Positions 1-12,900 of a stretch of DNA of 64,000 nt are shown in pieces. This DNA comes from Melanocharis versteri. Taxonomy: Eukaryota; Chordata; Aves; Passeriformes; Melanocharitidae. The position numbers were made by a program, and so were the translations under genes. Within the stretch, counting starts at the first letter, position 1, and every line of letters begins with the position of its first letter. The notes under the pieces were generated by a model that had not been told where the DNA came from, did not search any database, and saw only the letters and a program-made list of their open reading frames with translations. The DNA is taken from assembly GCA_013397845.1 (NCBI GenBank), contig VZTG01009136.1, positions 4,217 to 68,216 on the forward strand. The letters run 5' to 3'.

Positions 1-360
1 TGGGCTGGAGAAATGCAGCCTCCGGCGCCGGCTGGGCCCAGCAGCGAGCTCCCGGCGTTTCTCCTGGGTTCTCGGTCCGGAGCAGAGCTGGTTAGTCCAC
101 GGGACGAAGGTTACAATCCAGGGATCTCCTCGGCCTCGGCTAGCTAGGAAAACTAACTACCAAAAGCAAAAGAAAAAGCCCCTCCGTTGTCCGCGGCGCA
201 GCACGCACACCGAGCACGCCAAGCAGCGAAAATTCCGGGCAGGCTGCGCAGACGAGGATCCCGGACACAAAGTGCGCGCCGTGCCCGCTCCCCTCGCCCT
301 CAGAGCCGGCCTTAAAGGCGCAGCGCCCAATGTCCGGCAGCACGGAAAAACGGACGACTG
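1..360. promoter_or_regulatory. GC-rich, CpG-containing edge (possible promoter side of the neighbouring gene)
   Basis: The first 360 bases are clearly richer in G+C and CpG than the AT-rich sequence that follows. They contain several GCGC and CGCGG clusters, for example around 190-330. I recognise no exon. In human the neighbour on this side of THAP12 is WNT11, on the same strand as THAP12, so its 5' end would face this window. That makes the edge of a WNT11 CpG island a reasonable guess, but nothing in the sequence proves it. Confidence 0.3.
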
Positions 361-3300
361 GGGATACCGAGCTATTCAGCCACCCCAGGACAACATGTAA
401 TATTTAATAGCAGAAATGTAGTACAGCCTGATTTTTCTATTCTCCAATCCACCATTAAAATGAGTGGATATATCAAAAAAGGCAAATTTCAAAATTATTT
501 AGACAGATTTAAGTTTCACACTATCTACAGAAAGCCACCTGGGGAATGAAATTAAATACCAGGGTAGCTAAACAAGGACAGCCCCAGTGCTCTATTCAGA
601 TGCTGAATTTTGTTCCTGAATGGAGATTTTAAAAATCTGTGGTTTTTCCTGCCTTTGACTGTGCATGCCCAGCTTGACACCACTTTCAAGCTCCTTTCCA
701 CAGAGAGGGGTAGTGCTAAACAATTTCTAAAACCCGCAGCCTTTCAATACATCTCCAAACGGGAAATGTAAAACACAGGCAGCTAAGAACACTGACCTTC
801 AAAACACATGACCTTAGAGGGTAGCAAGTTGGGCACAAAACTATGGGCCATGCAGGTGCAGAAAAATAGCACCTAGACCTGGAAAAAGACCTGTCCTCCT
901 TGCAGCTCCCAGCATATCAGTCAGTTCTGAAAGAAAAGAAGACTGGTGAGACTTGAAGGACCACACCAGGTGTTCAGGACCTTATGCATACCTTGGAGAA
1001 GCAAATAGGAGAGAAAATGGCTGTGTCTGCATTTTCAGCACTTTTTTCTCCTTGAAGTTTCCCAGGAGGAGTGTTGCACTCTCAGATGGGAAACTGGATC
1101 CAGGCTCTAGCTGTATTGTCCTGCCTGAAGGGTGCAAAGAATCATGATTAGACTTGCGAATCTGTTCCATTATCCCTGTTACTAGAATAAGAATGTGAAA
1201 CAGTCTGGAAAATATAGGAACATGTGGTGTTAAATGATTTGTATCACAAGTACTTTCCAAACCCAGCTTTTACAATCACACAGAAGGGTGCCTTTATGTA
1301 TGCCAAAACCAACACTGAAGCCACAGGTTTCTCAATAAACACATCTTCTGCAACAGTGATATACTTGTCAGATTAAACTTTGTAAGAGCAGCTAAAGGAA
1401 GAGAGCTCTGCTCACCTGCCAAGCTTTCTGCCATCTCTGCAGCTCCTGCCTTATGCACAACACTGGTTTGGACTGTGCAGTTTTGTACTGTGAGCTTGAA
1501 ATGTCTCAAAGTTAATGCTCAATTGCACACTTCCACTTAATCTTTCCAGAGTGAAGCAGAAACTATCTAATACTTAGCACATGTTTAGGCTCAGGTCTTT
1601 TCCTAATAAACCAGTTGTGTGCTTGGACATTAGGGTACAGGGTTCAGGGAGAGCTGTGTGGAGAAAGTCTCCCAGGAATAAGGTGTGTGCCATTCACTCT
1701 GACCATGTTTCTTCTTAAAGCATTGCTCAGCAATGTTGACATCCACAAAACAAAGAAGTAACTTCATTTGGCTTTGCATATTTTATATATATACATACAC
1801 ACACAAAAAATGAACCAAAAAATGACTTAGAAGTGCTTATTCACAAGGCAAAGAGTTCTCCAGGGTGTAAAGACTTTTATCGGTGAAGTTCCTGGCATAC
1901 ACAGCTTTCTATTACTTTTTGTATTTAAAAAGGAATTAAACTTATATTTTTCTCATCTGACTAAGTACCTTCATGATGTCCAAACAACGCCAACAATGAT
2001 ATAATCTGTCTCTTTCCTCCAGGGAGGAATTCAGGCCAGACCATGATACTCCTGCTTATTCCTAGAGTCCAAAGCCTCACACTAAAGCAAAGGCAGCAAA
2101 CCTTACTCCCTGGTGGGGAAATGAATATCATAGCATAGTCCACTTCATGCTGTACCTCCTACAGATCCCTCCCTTTCCTTGAGAGCTGTTCAACACTATA
2201 AATTAAGAGTTAAGGCTTGAATCCTGCTAAGCCTGCTCTCTGCAGGCAGATACACAAGGCTGTTCTTCAGCAGGATGTGCTCACCAGTAAGGATGTGCCC
2301 ATATAGATCCTATTTCTCCATGAATATTCTTTCCTGGATACGTACAATATGTAGCATAACTGTGCTGCACTCTTTGAAGTGGCCTCTGACCTAATAAACC
2401 AGATGATTTGCCTTTAACTTATTAAGTCCCCCAGCTTAGGAAGGAGGTCAAGTATGCCTTTAATTAGCTGCCTGTATGATGGTGGATCCGCTGGGATGGG
2501 CACAGGTCCAAACTCTCCAGCACCATCAGCCTCCTTGCAGTCCCCTCTCCTCCGTGTTTTGTGTGAGATTTCCCTTCAGTCAGCAGCACAAAGCCCTCTG
2601 GCCTGAGCCTGCTCAGCCTGACACCACTGCAGGGGGAGATGGAAAAGACCAGGACTCCATTTTGGGCTTAGTTCTGGTGCAGAATTTATACCAGCTTCCA
2701 GCATCACGCTACCAATGAAATGGTGCCCTTAACCTCTCTCACGTATCTCCCCATCCCTCTCCCACTTCCCTAATGACCCAAACCCATTTCCAGTAGTTCC
2801 CAAGTATCTTTCCTTCACCAAACAGCAAGCACTTACTGTACAGAAGTGTCTGTGTACACTAGAAGCTTCCAGGAAATGCTTCATTAGGAAACAGCTATGA
2901 AGACTGAAGTGGTGCTCCAGGAGTAAGACAGAACAAAAAACCCCACGGCCCTGGTGAGTTCTTCCCCTCAATATCCGTGTCCTGGTGACAATAGATGCTG
3001 AAGACTCTTGGCTGTCAGAATCTACTTGCTAAGAAATCGCCCTGAGGTTCGGAGGCTGTGCAAAAGGTATTCTCTTGCTGATCTCCTAGAGGTTCTTCCA
3101 GGAGCAAGGAAAGACATTCCTTTGCCAAGATCCTCAGACGTTTGCTGGCTGAAAAGGTGACAGAAGCTCAGTGTTCACTCTAACAGTGGTGTGTGTGGTC
3201 TCAACTCCAACTGTAGACTGCCATAGATGATGAGAGACTCAGCAGTCCCCTCTCAGTGAAAGATGCCACGGGACCTGAAACTACTGGCAGATGTGCTGAG

Positions 3301-5149
3301 ATGCCTCCAGCACTGGCTTTCACAGGGATCTCAAATTTTAAATGTAAATCAGTGTTTCTCAGTACCTTTTAATAAAGCTGGAGCTGCCACAGGCCCCTCT
3401 CTTGGGTGCTCTAAGGGAAGCCTGGGGTCCAATTGGGACTCCATATGCCAGGCTTGGAGCATGGTATTGTAGCAAGAAGGCACCCAAGTAGGTGCCTATA
3501 TAAAATAACTATTTTTGAAAAACATCTTTTTATTATAGTGTTGCTCTTTGGAGCCTGTGGCCATGAGGGTTTGAGGAACGTCTGTAGATTGCTTGGGTGG
3601 CCTTGGGGGACAGTAGCAGCCATCATCTATTCTGCAACCCAAGTTCTACAACTAGAAAACAAATTTATTCCTAGGGTATTTATGTCAGCTAACATGCATG
3701 GGGGGGCATTGGGAGCCTTATGCAACACAAGAGTATCCTTTACCCTAAGATCACATGAGCAGTCACATGGACAGTTTACTCACTGATGTATTTAACTTTG
3801 GGACACTACAAAACAGTGGAATAGGAGATTACAGGGACATCTGCTCTGTCACTGCTGCTTCTCAATCTCCCTGAACAAACTGCACTAGTACCTGCATTGA
3901 CCACAAGGAGACTTCCAGGGATAACTCTTGCCAGCTAAAACAGAGGAGAGCCACAGGCATGGTTTTAAGAAAAAAAGCAAGCTTGCTGCAGGAAAATAAA
4001 TAATTAGAAACATGGCACAATATGGCAATAATAAAACGAACAATTACTGTGTTATGGAACATGCACATTAAATTCTATTTGATTAACAGTGTTATTTTTC
4101 CAAGTAAAGAAAGCTTATAAAAGAACATGCACATATTTTGAAACTGCTGTAGAGGTGTTTAAAACTTCCAACTCCATTTTTTTTTGCTGGTGTCTCACTA
4201 ATTACATTTAGGCAAAATGTTGGGGAGATTCCTATTCCTTGTTGGACCTGTTTTCCTCAGGGAAAGTAGGGAGCACTACAGGTCTGGAAATGACGGAATG
4301 TTAAGCTTATTTGGGATAACATCTATTGTTATTCTAGGTTAGTGGCTGTTTCTTGAAATAGATACAATAAAGAGATTTATTTTCCTCTGCTTAAGAGTAA
4401 TTGGGATGTTTCTGTCCACTCTGAGATTTGCACTGTTGCACAGAAAGCAAGTGCGGAAGACCAGGATCTTTAAGTGGTTCTGCTCCTCCACTTCTTTACA
4501 GCACAACCTTGGCACCCAAACAAGCAGATACAGGATTTCCGAAGACAGTGACAGAAATAACACTACAGGAGACAAGATGATACATGCTCCTTTTCCAAGT
4601 ATCAATACTGGTTTCTAGCAGGAATTCTGTGTGTGGGAAAAGGAAACACATTTTGTGTATTAAAACAAGCGTTGCTTTTGCAGAGCATGATAGGCTGAAT
4701 AGTTATGGAAATCCACTTTCGCTAAAATTATATCTGAGCAGCAATACTTACACTAATTTTAACAGACCAATTACTTCATTACATAGAATGTGCCAAAATG
4801 CCAGGTCAAATCAAGGTAAATACCTCATATACACCTTGGAAATACACACTGCCCTGAATTGATGGAATATTTAAAAACTGTAATTCCCTGTCTCCAGAAT
4901 CTGTTCAACAAAACATAATCAAAGTTTATTTTCAGTGATTGTTTTCTTTTCAGACACATTTCTATCAGTCTCAGATCTGCTCTAGCAAAATTGTATGACT
5001 GGATTACACTTCAGTTGCATTCTTTCTGTGCACCTCTAGAAATCAGATGGGAAACACCATAGTTGCAGTAAATGGTTTTCCTCCACAGAAACCTCTCCTA
5101 TTAGAGGGGCACCTACCACTGCAACCTGCTATGCCTTTGTTCCTCCACA
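361..5149. other. Intergenic, AT-rich, no gene recognised
   Basis: I find no coding exon, RNA gene or clear interspersed repeat here. A short TA/CA dinucleotide run lies at about 1784-1806. Open frames in this stretch are short, carry no recognisable domain and look like chance. A 117-codon frame at 3433-3786 was examined and not accepted. Confidence 0.6.
1784..1806. repeat. Short TA/CA microsatellite
   Basis: Alternating TATATA runs into CACACACA, about 23 bases of imperfect dinucleotide repeat. It is in intergenic sequence with no apparent function. Confidence 0.6.
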
Positions 5150-5410
5150 TCATAGACCAATCGTAAAATCCCAGAGTGACTTGGGTTGGAAGGGACATTA
5201 CAGACCATCTCATTCCACCCCCCTGCCATGGGCAGGGACACTTTCCACCAGCCCAGATTGCTCCAAGCCGTGTCCAGCCTGGCCTTGGACACTTCCAGGG
5301 ATGGGGCAGCCACAGCTTCTCTGGGCAACCTGTGTCAGTGTTTTACCACCCGCACAAGACAAGAATTTTCCCCAACATCTAATCGTAATCTCCCTTCTTC
5401 TAGTTTTCAG
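5150..5410 (-). mobile_element. CR1 LINE 3' end, minus orientation
   Basis: The plus strand shows the reverse complement of the CR1 tail. It contains the segments TTGGGTTGGAAGGGACAT, CCCTGCCATGGGCAGGGACA, CAGCCTGGCCTTGGACACTT and CAGCTTCTCTGGGCAACCTG in the order expected for an inverted copy. Only the 3' end is present, which is normal 5' truncation. A long open frame on the plus strand runs through it and is not a gene. Confidence 0.93.
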
Positions 5411-5508
5411 CATCCTACCAAATCATCACTATTCAGACTAACTCCTATAGGTGACGCACTGATGTGTCAAAAAATCAAGGGATTCCTCATCAACAGAACG
5501 AATCAAAT

Positions 5509-5540
5509 TGTAATAAATCAGGAGCTCCTGATTTATTACA
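5509..5540. repeat. Perfect 32-bp palindrome without spacer
   Basis: The left arm TGTAATAAATCAGGAG is followed directly by its exact reverse complement CTCCTGATTTATTACA, with GAGCTC at the centre. The next base pair outward does not match. There is no spacer and no flanking repeat. Its role is unknown: it may be a remnant of a foldback element or a chance or selected cruciform-prone site. Confidence 0.95.
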
Positions 5541-6307
5541 GACAAGCTAAATATCTCTGTGAAATGCAGTGCAAAACCAAAAGATTGAGCCAGCTAATTA
5601 GCAATGCTTATCACAAGCGTGTGTCTCACCAGAGCTCCAGTCGACTTTTACTACACATCTCTTCTTCAATTTGTCTCAGTACATTGGTTGGAAAGGCCTC
5701 ATTTACACAGTCAGAAAGCAGATTTCAGCTCTTTTGGCCAGTTCTATGGTACTGGATATCAATTTTCTTTCTCTGCACCTGTAAGCCTGGGGTCATCCAA
5801 CCTGACTTTACTGACACAGGGCTCCTGATCTCTGAGGTCATGACCACCACGTTGCTGTGTTTAGCAGGGGAACTCACAGAACTCCAAGATGGGAAATATT
5901 TTTTTTATTTTATTAAAATTGTAATTGAGATAATCTTTAAAAAGAGCCAGTTTTCCATATGACTTTTAATTTTAAAATGCTTTTTTATAGAATTAACCAA
6001 GATTTGGGAGCTATCTTCATATATTCAGAGGAACAGAGAAAGCTATTAGCTAAAAAACATTTTACTATTGAGACAACAATTGCAACAACATGAAAGCATG
6101 TCAGAAAGCATATACAAATACTAGTGGAAAGAAAAGATAATGCTTAGAAAAGGTAGGTTTCTTTCCAAATTTGATCTTATTGTTTTGACTACATTAGAGC
6201 ACTAAGAACTCATAGTCTTTAGAATCATTCAAGTTGCTGTTGCTGGGGGCCTTTCTCACTGCAACTGCAAAGTACATAAAAGTGCTGTAATTTCCCCCCT
6301 ACCCCCA
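5541..6307. other. Intergenic, nothing recognised
   Basis: AT-rich sequence between two CR1 copies of opposite orientation. It includes a T-rich patch near 5900-5935. No exon, RNA gene or repeat family is recognised. Confidence 0.55.
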
Positions 6308-6755
6308 ACATAAGAAGGACACAAAGTTGGTAATGGGACTGGAGCACCTCCCCTGTGGAGTCAGGACAAGAAAGTAGTGGCTATTCAGCCTGGAGAAGAG
6401 AAGGTTGTATGGAGACTTCACAGGGGCTTCCAGCATCTGAAGAGGCTGCAGGGAATCTGGAGAGGGACCCTGCATCAGGAACTTTAGTGACAGGACAAGG
6501 GGGAATGGATTTTAGCTAAAAGAGATTACATTAGACATACAGAGGAAATCCTTGGCTGTGAGGGTGGTGAGGCCCTGGCATAGGTTGCCCAGAGAAGCTG
6601 TGGCTGCCCCATCCCTGGAAGTGTTCAAGGTCAGGTGGAATGGGGCTTGGAGCAACCTGGTCTAGTGGAAGGTGTCCCTGCCTATGGCAGGGGGGGGGAA
6701 CTGGATGAGCTTTAAGGTACCTTCCAACCCAAACCATTTGATTTTTGATGTTTGA
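6308..6755 (+). mobile_element. CR1 LINE 3' end, plus orientation
   Basis: The copy contains GGACTGGAGCACCTCCCCTG, AGGTTGCCCAGAGAAGCTGT, GGCTGCCCCATCCCTGGAAG, GGTCTAGTGGAAGGTGTCCC and CCTTCCAACCCAAACCATTT. This is the standard order of the CR1 3' region. It ends in short ATTTTTGATG/TTTGATTC-like tail repeats and lies just beyond the likely 3' end of THAP12. Confidence 0.94.
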
Positions 6756-7074
6756 TTCAATAAATAAGTTATAAAACTGTCATGCATCAGGATAGCTGCA
6801 AAACTTTACTTTTGAACCATTTCAAATTTCATCTCTTTCTGCCTGATTGACAAAAATTCCATCAGTAAAAGCACTGTATTTAGTGCTATCTCAAAATACT
6901 TTGAAAAGCCTTGCAGAACATGCAGATCAGCCGTACTATCACACAGCTTCCTCTGTCTTCAGACAATGCTGCTCACTAGAATTGCAGAAACAATGAAGAA
7001 AAAATTGCTAAAATAAAAGGCACCTTTACAGAACACATTCCCAGAGGCACAGCCTTACTAAGAAATCCAATGCT

Positions 7075-7993
7075 ATGTAAAAAGCAATTCACGTTTTATT
7101 TTAAATTTCCATAAACTGTACAAAAATGTTTTGTTCTCACCAAAAATAACAGCAATATTTTCAATCTTACTTCTAGACAAACAACAAATGCTTATTTTAA
7201 TCTTTCCAGAGTGAGTTTACAAATTAACATACTATAAGATGCATGGGTTTGCATCAGAGTCGGGGCAGAGCAAACAGATTTAAACGTTTGTGGAATAAAT
7301 TTTAAGTTTTTAGTGTCTTTTAGGAATTTAAATATTCCTGCCATGCCTGTTAAGCCTAAAGAAAAAAAAGTTTCGTGTCTGACACAAAGGAATGTAAACA
7401 GTCATCAGGAGATTAAAGAGGTTGACTCTTCCAACAACACCGTAAATGTACCCCTATATCACTGACATTAACTTTACACCAAGACCTGTCCACAGCATGG
7501 GGATTGTGCAACAGCTGATTCCACTCTCCAAAATGCCACTTAAATATACATCAAAGACTTTCTTAAAAGTTTGGGTTTTTAAAAAAAATCTTAAGTAACA
7601 GAACTGAAATAGATTATACTCTTCTTAATATTTTGAGTTTCTTTCTTATCCTAATTCATCAGTGAATATGTAACAGCCCCATCAGATCTACAATCATAAT
7701 GTACTTTTTCCACGATGTAATAAAGTAAACAAGCACCTAGTTAAGCCAATCAGATGCAGAAAGCACCTCTGCCAAGAGCGTGGGCTTGTGTCAGGCTTGA
7801 TTTTGTTTGCCAAACACATTCAGTATGGACTAACAACACATAATTTAGGTCACTGACCACAGCTTGTTCAGACCAAGGCCTAAAAAGGAAACACAATTGC
7901 AGTGATTTTTTAAGATTTCACCAGTTTTTCTCCCCAGCTTTGAAACTTAATTAAGAACAAGCTGTTTGAACATATTGGTTAGAGCTTAAAAAG
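7075..7993 (-). other. THAP12: Probable THAP12 3' untranslated region
   Basis: This is the non-coding sequence after the THAP12 stop codon on the minus strand. The nearest clear polyadenylation hexamer AATAAA on that strand corresponds to TTTATT at 7095-7100, which would place the transcript end near 7075-7085 and give a 3' UTR of about 0.9 kb. The boundary is inferred from the hexamer alone. No open frame or repeat occupies the stretch. Confidence 0.45.
7095..7100 (-). terminator. THAP12: Candidate polyadenylation signal AATAAA for THAP12
   Basis: The plus strand reads TTTATT, which is AATAAA on the minus strand, about 0.9 kb past the stop codon. I found no other canonical hexamer on this strand between it and the stop. 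Transcript data would be needed to confirm its use. Confidence 0.45.
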
Positions 7994-9939
7994 TTAGGCA
8001 TCGTCTGTTACTTCGGAATTATTTGAAGGAATACAGTCTTGAAATTCCACTTTATCTGGATAGAGTTTAATATAAGTGTCCACCATCAAATCTAAGTCAT
8101 GTTTTATGTCAAAGTTTATGTTCAGCAAAGCAAGGTTGCTTGACCTTTGCTCCGTCAAGGTGTTTTTCAGGTATGCCTTTAAGCGTTTTCGTCCAATTCC
8201 GTATTTCTCATTCTCCACCTTCATCACTGGAAGTAAGCACAAGACTTTAAGCAATGCATAAACATTAGGGAAAAATTTTATGTCTGGCAAGTGAAGTGCT
8301 TCATAAATAGTAGCTGGAAGTTCAATATCTTTTCCTCTGTGCTTCCACTTGATTCTCCAACAGTGAAGCTCAGCAGAAAGTGTGTCTGGATTGGGCAAGT
8401 CATTTTTGAACATGTCAGCATGATGCTCCTCAGATGTATTGAATTTGAGCTGTCCCATGACTGAGGGCACTAACGATAAACATTTAAGAGCTTTTAAATG
8501 TTGTTCTGAGAAAATATCTTTTAATTCTTGAATAATATGCTCTACTGTTGGGACACTTAGGATTTCTTTGTAGTAATTTTCTGATGACATATCAGGGTCA
8601 AAGTTCCCCTGTTGTGCCCTGCGGAATTTTCCTGGGAGTTTAGTTTGTACATCCAGTTTTGTAGCCAAACTTGTTGCTTCCTCAAACCAAAATTCATGGT
8701 AAACTTCAATATTCTCCATCACTTCATTCAGAGAGTGCAATACTGCTGTTAAGCTGCCAGCTGCAAAGAACACATCTGATGTTTGTCCCTGGAGATTTTT
8801 TCCAAATGCTCTCGTAAAAGACAGAATGTTTTTCATAATTACAACAGTGACAATGAAATCAAAATCTGTTAATGCACTTGAAAGTACAAACGCTCGACCG
8901 ACAATGAAGTTGTTCCACCTGACAGACAAGTCACTGCTCACAGCATCCAAGCACAGTACCAATGCTTGCAGGAGGTCCACTAAAACCTCAAAAGTATCAT
9001 GCCTGCCTGTCCACTGAGAATGGCAGATCTTCTTCAACTCATTACCCTTCTCCTCATTGTCCTGAAAAAGAGCAGAAATTGCATTGTCCAGTTCTACTAG
9101 TAATTGTGGAGACTGATTAAAAAGACAGCAGACTTCTTCAATTGTTCCTAATGCAATGGAAACACCAACAACAGGAACAGATTTTGCCAGCCAAACATTT
9201 AAGGCACATGAGGAACACAGTGTATACACAGCTTGTGGATACTTTTCCAACAGTCTTGTAGCCACAACTTTCATTTTAGAAGCAAATCCACTGGAGACGA
9301 TGTAGGCTTGACCCCGACAGTACTCCATGTTTAGACCCCACTTTTCAGTAATAGTTGTGTGGAACTTAACAGCTAAAATTTCAGGATCAGCCTCATATGG
9401 TAAAAACCCTATGAATTCTTCTCTTAGATTGTGAGAATCATCAACGAACCTCACCAACACTGGCAAATGTTCCTCTCCTGCTATGTCTACTACTTCATCA
9501 GTGACGATAGAAAAGAAGTGCGAGTCTCTTACTTCCCTCAGTGTCTCCTCTCTAACACAGTTTTCACAGATCTCAAGCATTTGTTTCTGCTGAGTTTTCG
9601 AACAATACTCAAGGTTAACTGCGGTCATCTCAAATCGTTTCCTCAGAACTTCATCGCCACCGTTTATTCTATATTCCAGTAGAGCCTGAAAGTTATCTGA
9701 AGTAAAAATACCTTCTGGAAGTTCATCAACATTATTGCCATCCAATGGAATATTTTGTTTTCCCATTAGGATCAAAATTTCAAATAATGATTTAAGGTAA
9801 TCTTTGTTTTCTCTTTCTTCCAGTGTTAAGGGGACGGCTTCTTCCTCTTGTTCTTCCCCTCTTTCCTCTGAGACAGTATTTTGCTCATTGTTTTCATTTG
9901 ATTCTTGAGTTGCCTGTTTCCGTTCAAAAGGTTCATCAA
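7994..9939 (-). CDS. THAP12: THAP12 coding exon 5 (terminal large exon)
   Basis: The acceptor on the minus strand reads TTTTCATTTTGTAG just above 9939. The exon starts with two bases that complete the Ile codon split with exon 4 and runs 647 further codons to a TAA at 7996-7994. It encodes the acidic linker (EERGEEQEEE), the DUF4371/hAT-like transposase-derived body and the C-terminal tail VTDDA. The same frame stays open upstream into the intron to an ATG at 9985, but that N-terminal extension is intronic and not part of the protein. Confidence 0.97.
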
Positions 9940-12900
9940 CTACAAAATGAAAAATGCTGTAAGTGTCAAAAATAAAACACAGCATTTACTTGCCCATTAC
10001 CTTTAAGTTACCAGAGTCCAGAGAAGAACGTTTCCAGTTTAAAAGTGAATGAATATTTTGGAAAAAATTTCAACTGGCTGGCTGAATCAAGAAGCAACTC
10101 AATTATCCTCCTGATATATATATAAACTAATAGTTATGAGTCCTGCATTACCTTGTCAGCCTTAGCAAATAAAGTTATTATCTCAATTATTTTGACCACT
10201 TACTCTTTTGCTGCTTCAATGTTCTTATTTCATCTTCACTCTTAAAAAAACAAACAAAAAGAACTTATATTGATGACAATGTCTAACACGTGACCTTAAA
10301 GTATTAACACATCAAGATCAGATACAAATACTGTAGATGAGACCAATTAACATTTGCCAAAAAGTGCTAGAAATTCTAAGACCAGAGGTTTCTCGAGGTA
10401 GTTTATTGCTGCCATGACATGTATGTACTAACTACATGAGAACAGTTGTATTAGGAGGTTCTTCAATATGTACAATTATTAGTAAACAGATTCCATTAAA
10501 TAGATTCTATTGCAATTTGATAATGTACTGTCAGTAGACTATCTTTAACTCCATTTTCAGTCAACAGATGCAACCAAACTCACAAAGAAGTATTTAGAAA
10601 TTGTCTGTAATTTTTCAAGTATTAGGAGTGGAATTCCTCTTAATTGTCAGTATACTTATAACCACAGAGACACTTTCTCCCTAAATGACACACAACACAC
10701 AATCCCACAAAAAAATTCTCAGTCTCGGTTTTTATCCATAGATCACCTTTTCAGAACAATAAGCTAAAACAAGCATGTCTGAATTGATTCAGATTTCAGA
10801 AGTTAAACAGGTGAACCAAAGATCACAGTCAATATGCAGCAAGAATTTTGGGATATCATGCATCAGTTGTGTTCAGTTGGCACTGAACAAGGAAAAGAAA
10901 ACTATACATTTGATTTGGATGAAAGAATCAGCTCTGGATCAATACATTTAACTTTTCTGATTATTTCTTAAAGACTTCCTTAGTAGATAAATTTTTTATC
11001 ATGCATTCAACTTATAATCAACAAAAAAGATACAGGAATAGGCAGCATAGAAAATACAAACACTCAAGTGCTAAATATTTTTATTTGACATTTTTGTGTA
11101 AAAGTTTCACATTAACTTACTTGCCTTTTTTTCTTTTAATAATAAACCAATATTTTTACATCAAAAACTTACCAGCTCTTTTATCCTTTTCCTATGTCTG
11201 CTGTGGGGATTGTTCAGGTGACTTGTAAGATCAAATATAGTTGGCACAGCATTATCCCTTAAAACCGTTCTGTATGGGCTCTGCAAGAAGACAGACATCT
11301 AGATTAGGGAATTCTTTGAGAAATTTCAAACATTGTGCCCTGTTTTTCCCTCTTTCTTTTCTCATTTATGTTATTATTCTAAAGTACTTTGACTTTCTAA
11401 TGTTACCAAAGAGAAAGCTAAGCTATGCAATTCACATTTCAGGGATATCAAGAGAACACTGAAAATGAGAAGACAGATACTACAGAAAACTCCAACCCAA
11501 ACCGCAAATCCTTTTTTTTGTCCCCATAATCTTCGTATCAAAGACCCTGAATGCCATCATTTCAATTTACTGCAATATTATGATTTTTTAAAAAATAAAC
11601 ATTCTGGATAAAAAGACATTCAGGCATCAGAAAGGAAACATTTTGTTACTACTGTGTTTTGGGTTTTATCACTTATTTCACAATTCTAGAAACATTTCAT
11701 TGTGAAAATGTTCAATTCCTTTTTTTTTTTTTAAGAACTACGAAGTTCACCAAACACTATTGTGAAAGATCATATTGAGAGAAAATTTATCTGTGAATAA
11801 AAAAAAAGAATAGACTTCTAGATGATCATCAAAATGCTCCCAGTTAAAAAAAATATTTTGAGTAAAATTTTATATTTGGATATACTGTAAACCTGTGTTG
11901 CCTATACTGGCTAATTTCCACTAAGTACAAAATTGTAACTGATGGCATCTGTCATCAGATCGAAACATTTCAAACAAACTGAGTTTCATAGAGCATCATT
12001 TCATAGTCAGAATTACTTCCAATTTTCATTTGTTTCTCGGATGCTAGCTAATTAGAGACCTCATCATGTGTAATACCACCAAGACTTCAGAGTTTGACCT
12101 TGTCATGGGTTGAGCATGAACCAATGGTGAGGGTTGGACACGCCTCCAGATCCCATATTTAAAACAAAGAAAGGCACCACAAGCTCTCTTTTACTTCCGG
12201 CTTTCAAGCAGGTAATTGGGTGTCCGTGCGGTCTAGTGAGGCCGGGCCTGGCCCGGCCAGGCCGGCCTGGCCAGGGTGGCCCAGCCCCGGCCTGGCCCAG
12301 TCGGCCCACGGCGCGGCTCGGCTGAGATTTTGCCGCCGCCGAGTTACAGCTGCAGCCCGGCCAGCGAGAGCGGCTCGGGGCCGGGCGGGGTGCGGCGCGG
12401 CTGGAACCCTGCCGCCGTGGAGTTCTGCCCGCAGCTGCCGGGCAGGGAGAGGGANNNNNNNNNNNNNNNNNNNNNNNNNNNNNNNNNNNNNNNNNNNNNN
12501 NNNNNNNNNNNNNNNNNNNNNNNNNNNNNNNNNNNNNNNNNNNNNNNNNNNNNNNNNNNNNNNNNNNNNNNNNNNNNNNNNNNNNNNNNNNNNNNNGTGG
12601 CCCACAGAGGTAGTTGTGGGAAGACTACCAAATGTGGGAGGGACCTTCACAGTACAAGCAGATTTCCACCCAGGCGCTGCTTTGCTGTGATATTAAATCT
12701 ACAAGAGAACTGTTTCTTGTGGAGAAGTCTCCATGGCATGGCAAGAGAGACTTTTCTTTCTCTGAGTGAACTAGAAAAAGACTATTTTAGAAGTGATGCA
12801 CTGACTGAAAAGTCTAAGTTTGGTCTCTTTACGTTGTCAGTGGGAAAGGAAAGATGGAAAGTGGGGGGAGGAAAAGTGTTTTGTAGGTTTATTCTGATTC

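Noticed and set aside
3433..3786. 117-codon plus-strand frame
   Set aside because: The sequence is not recognised, and AT-rich stretches and mixed composition suggest chance.
5186..5962. 258-codon open frame on the plus strand
   Set aside because: Its first third is an inverted CR1 tail and the rest has no recognisable domain. It is open by chance.
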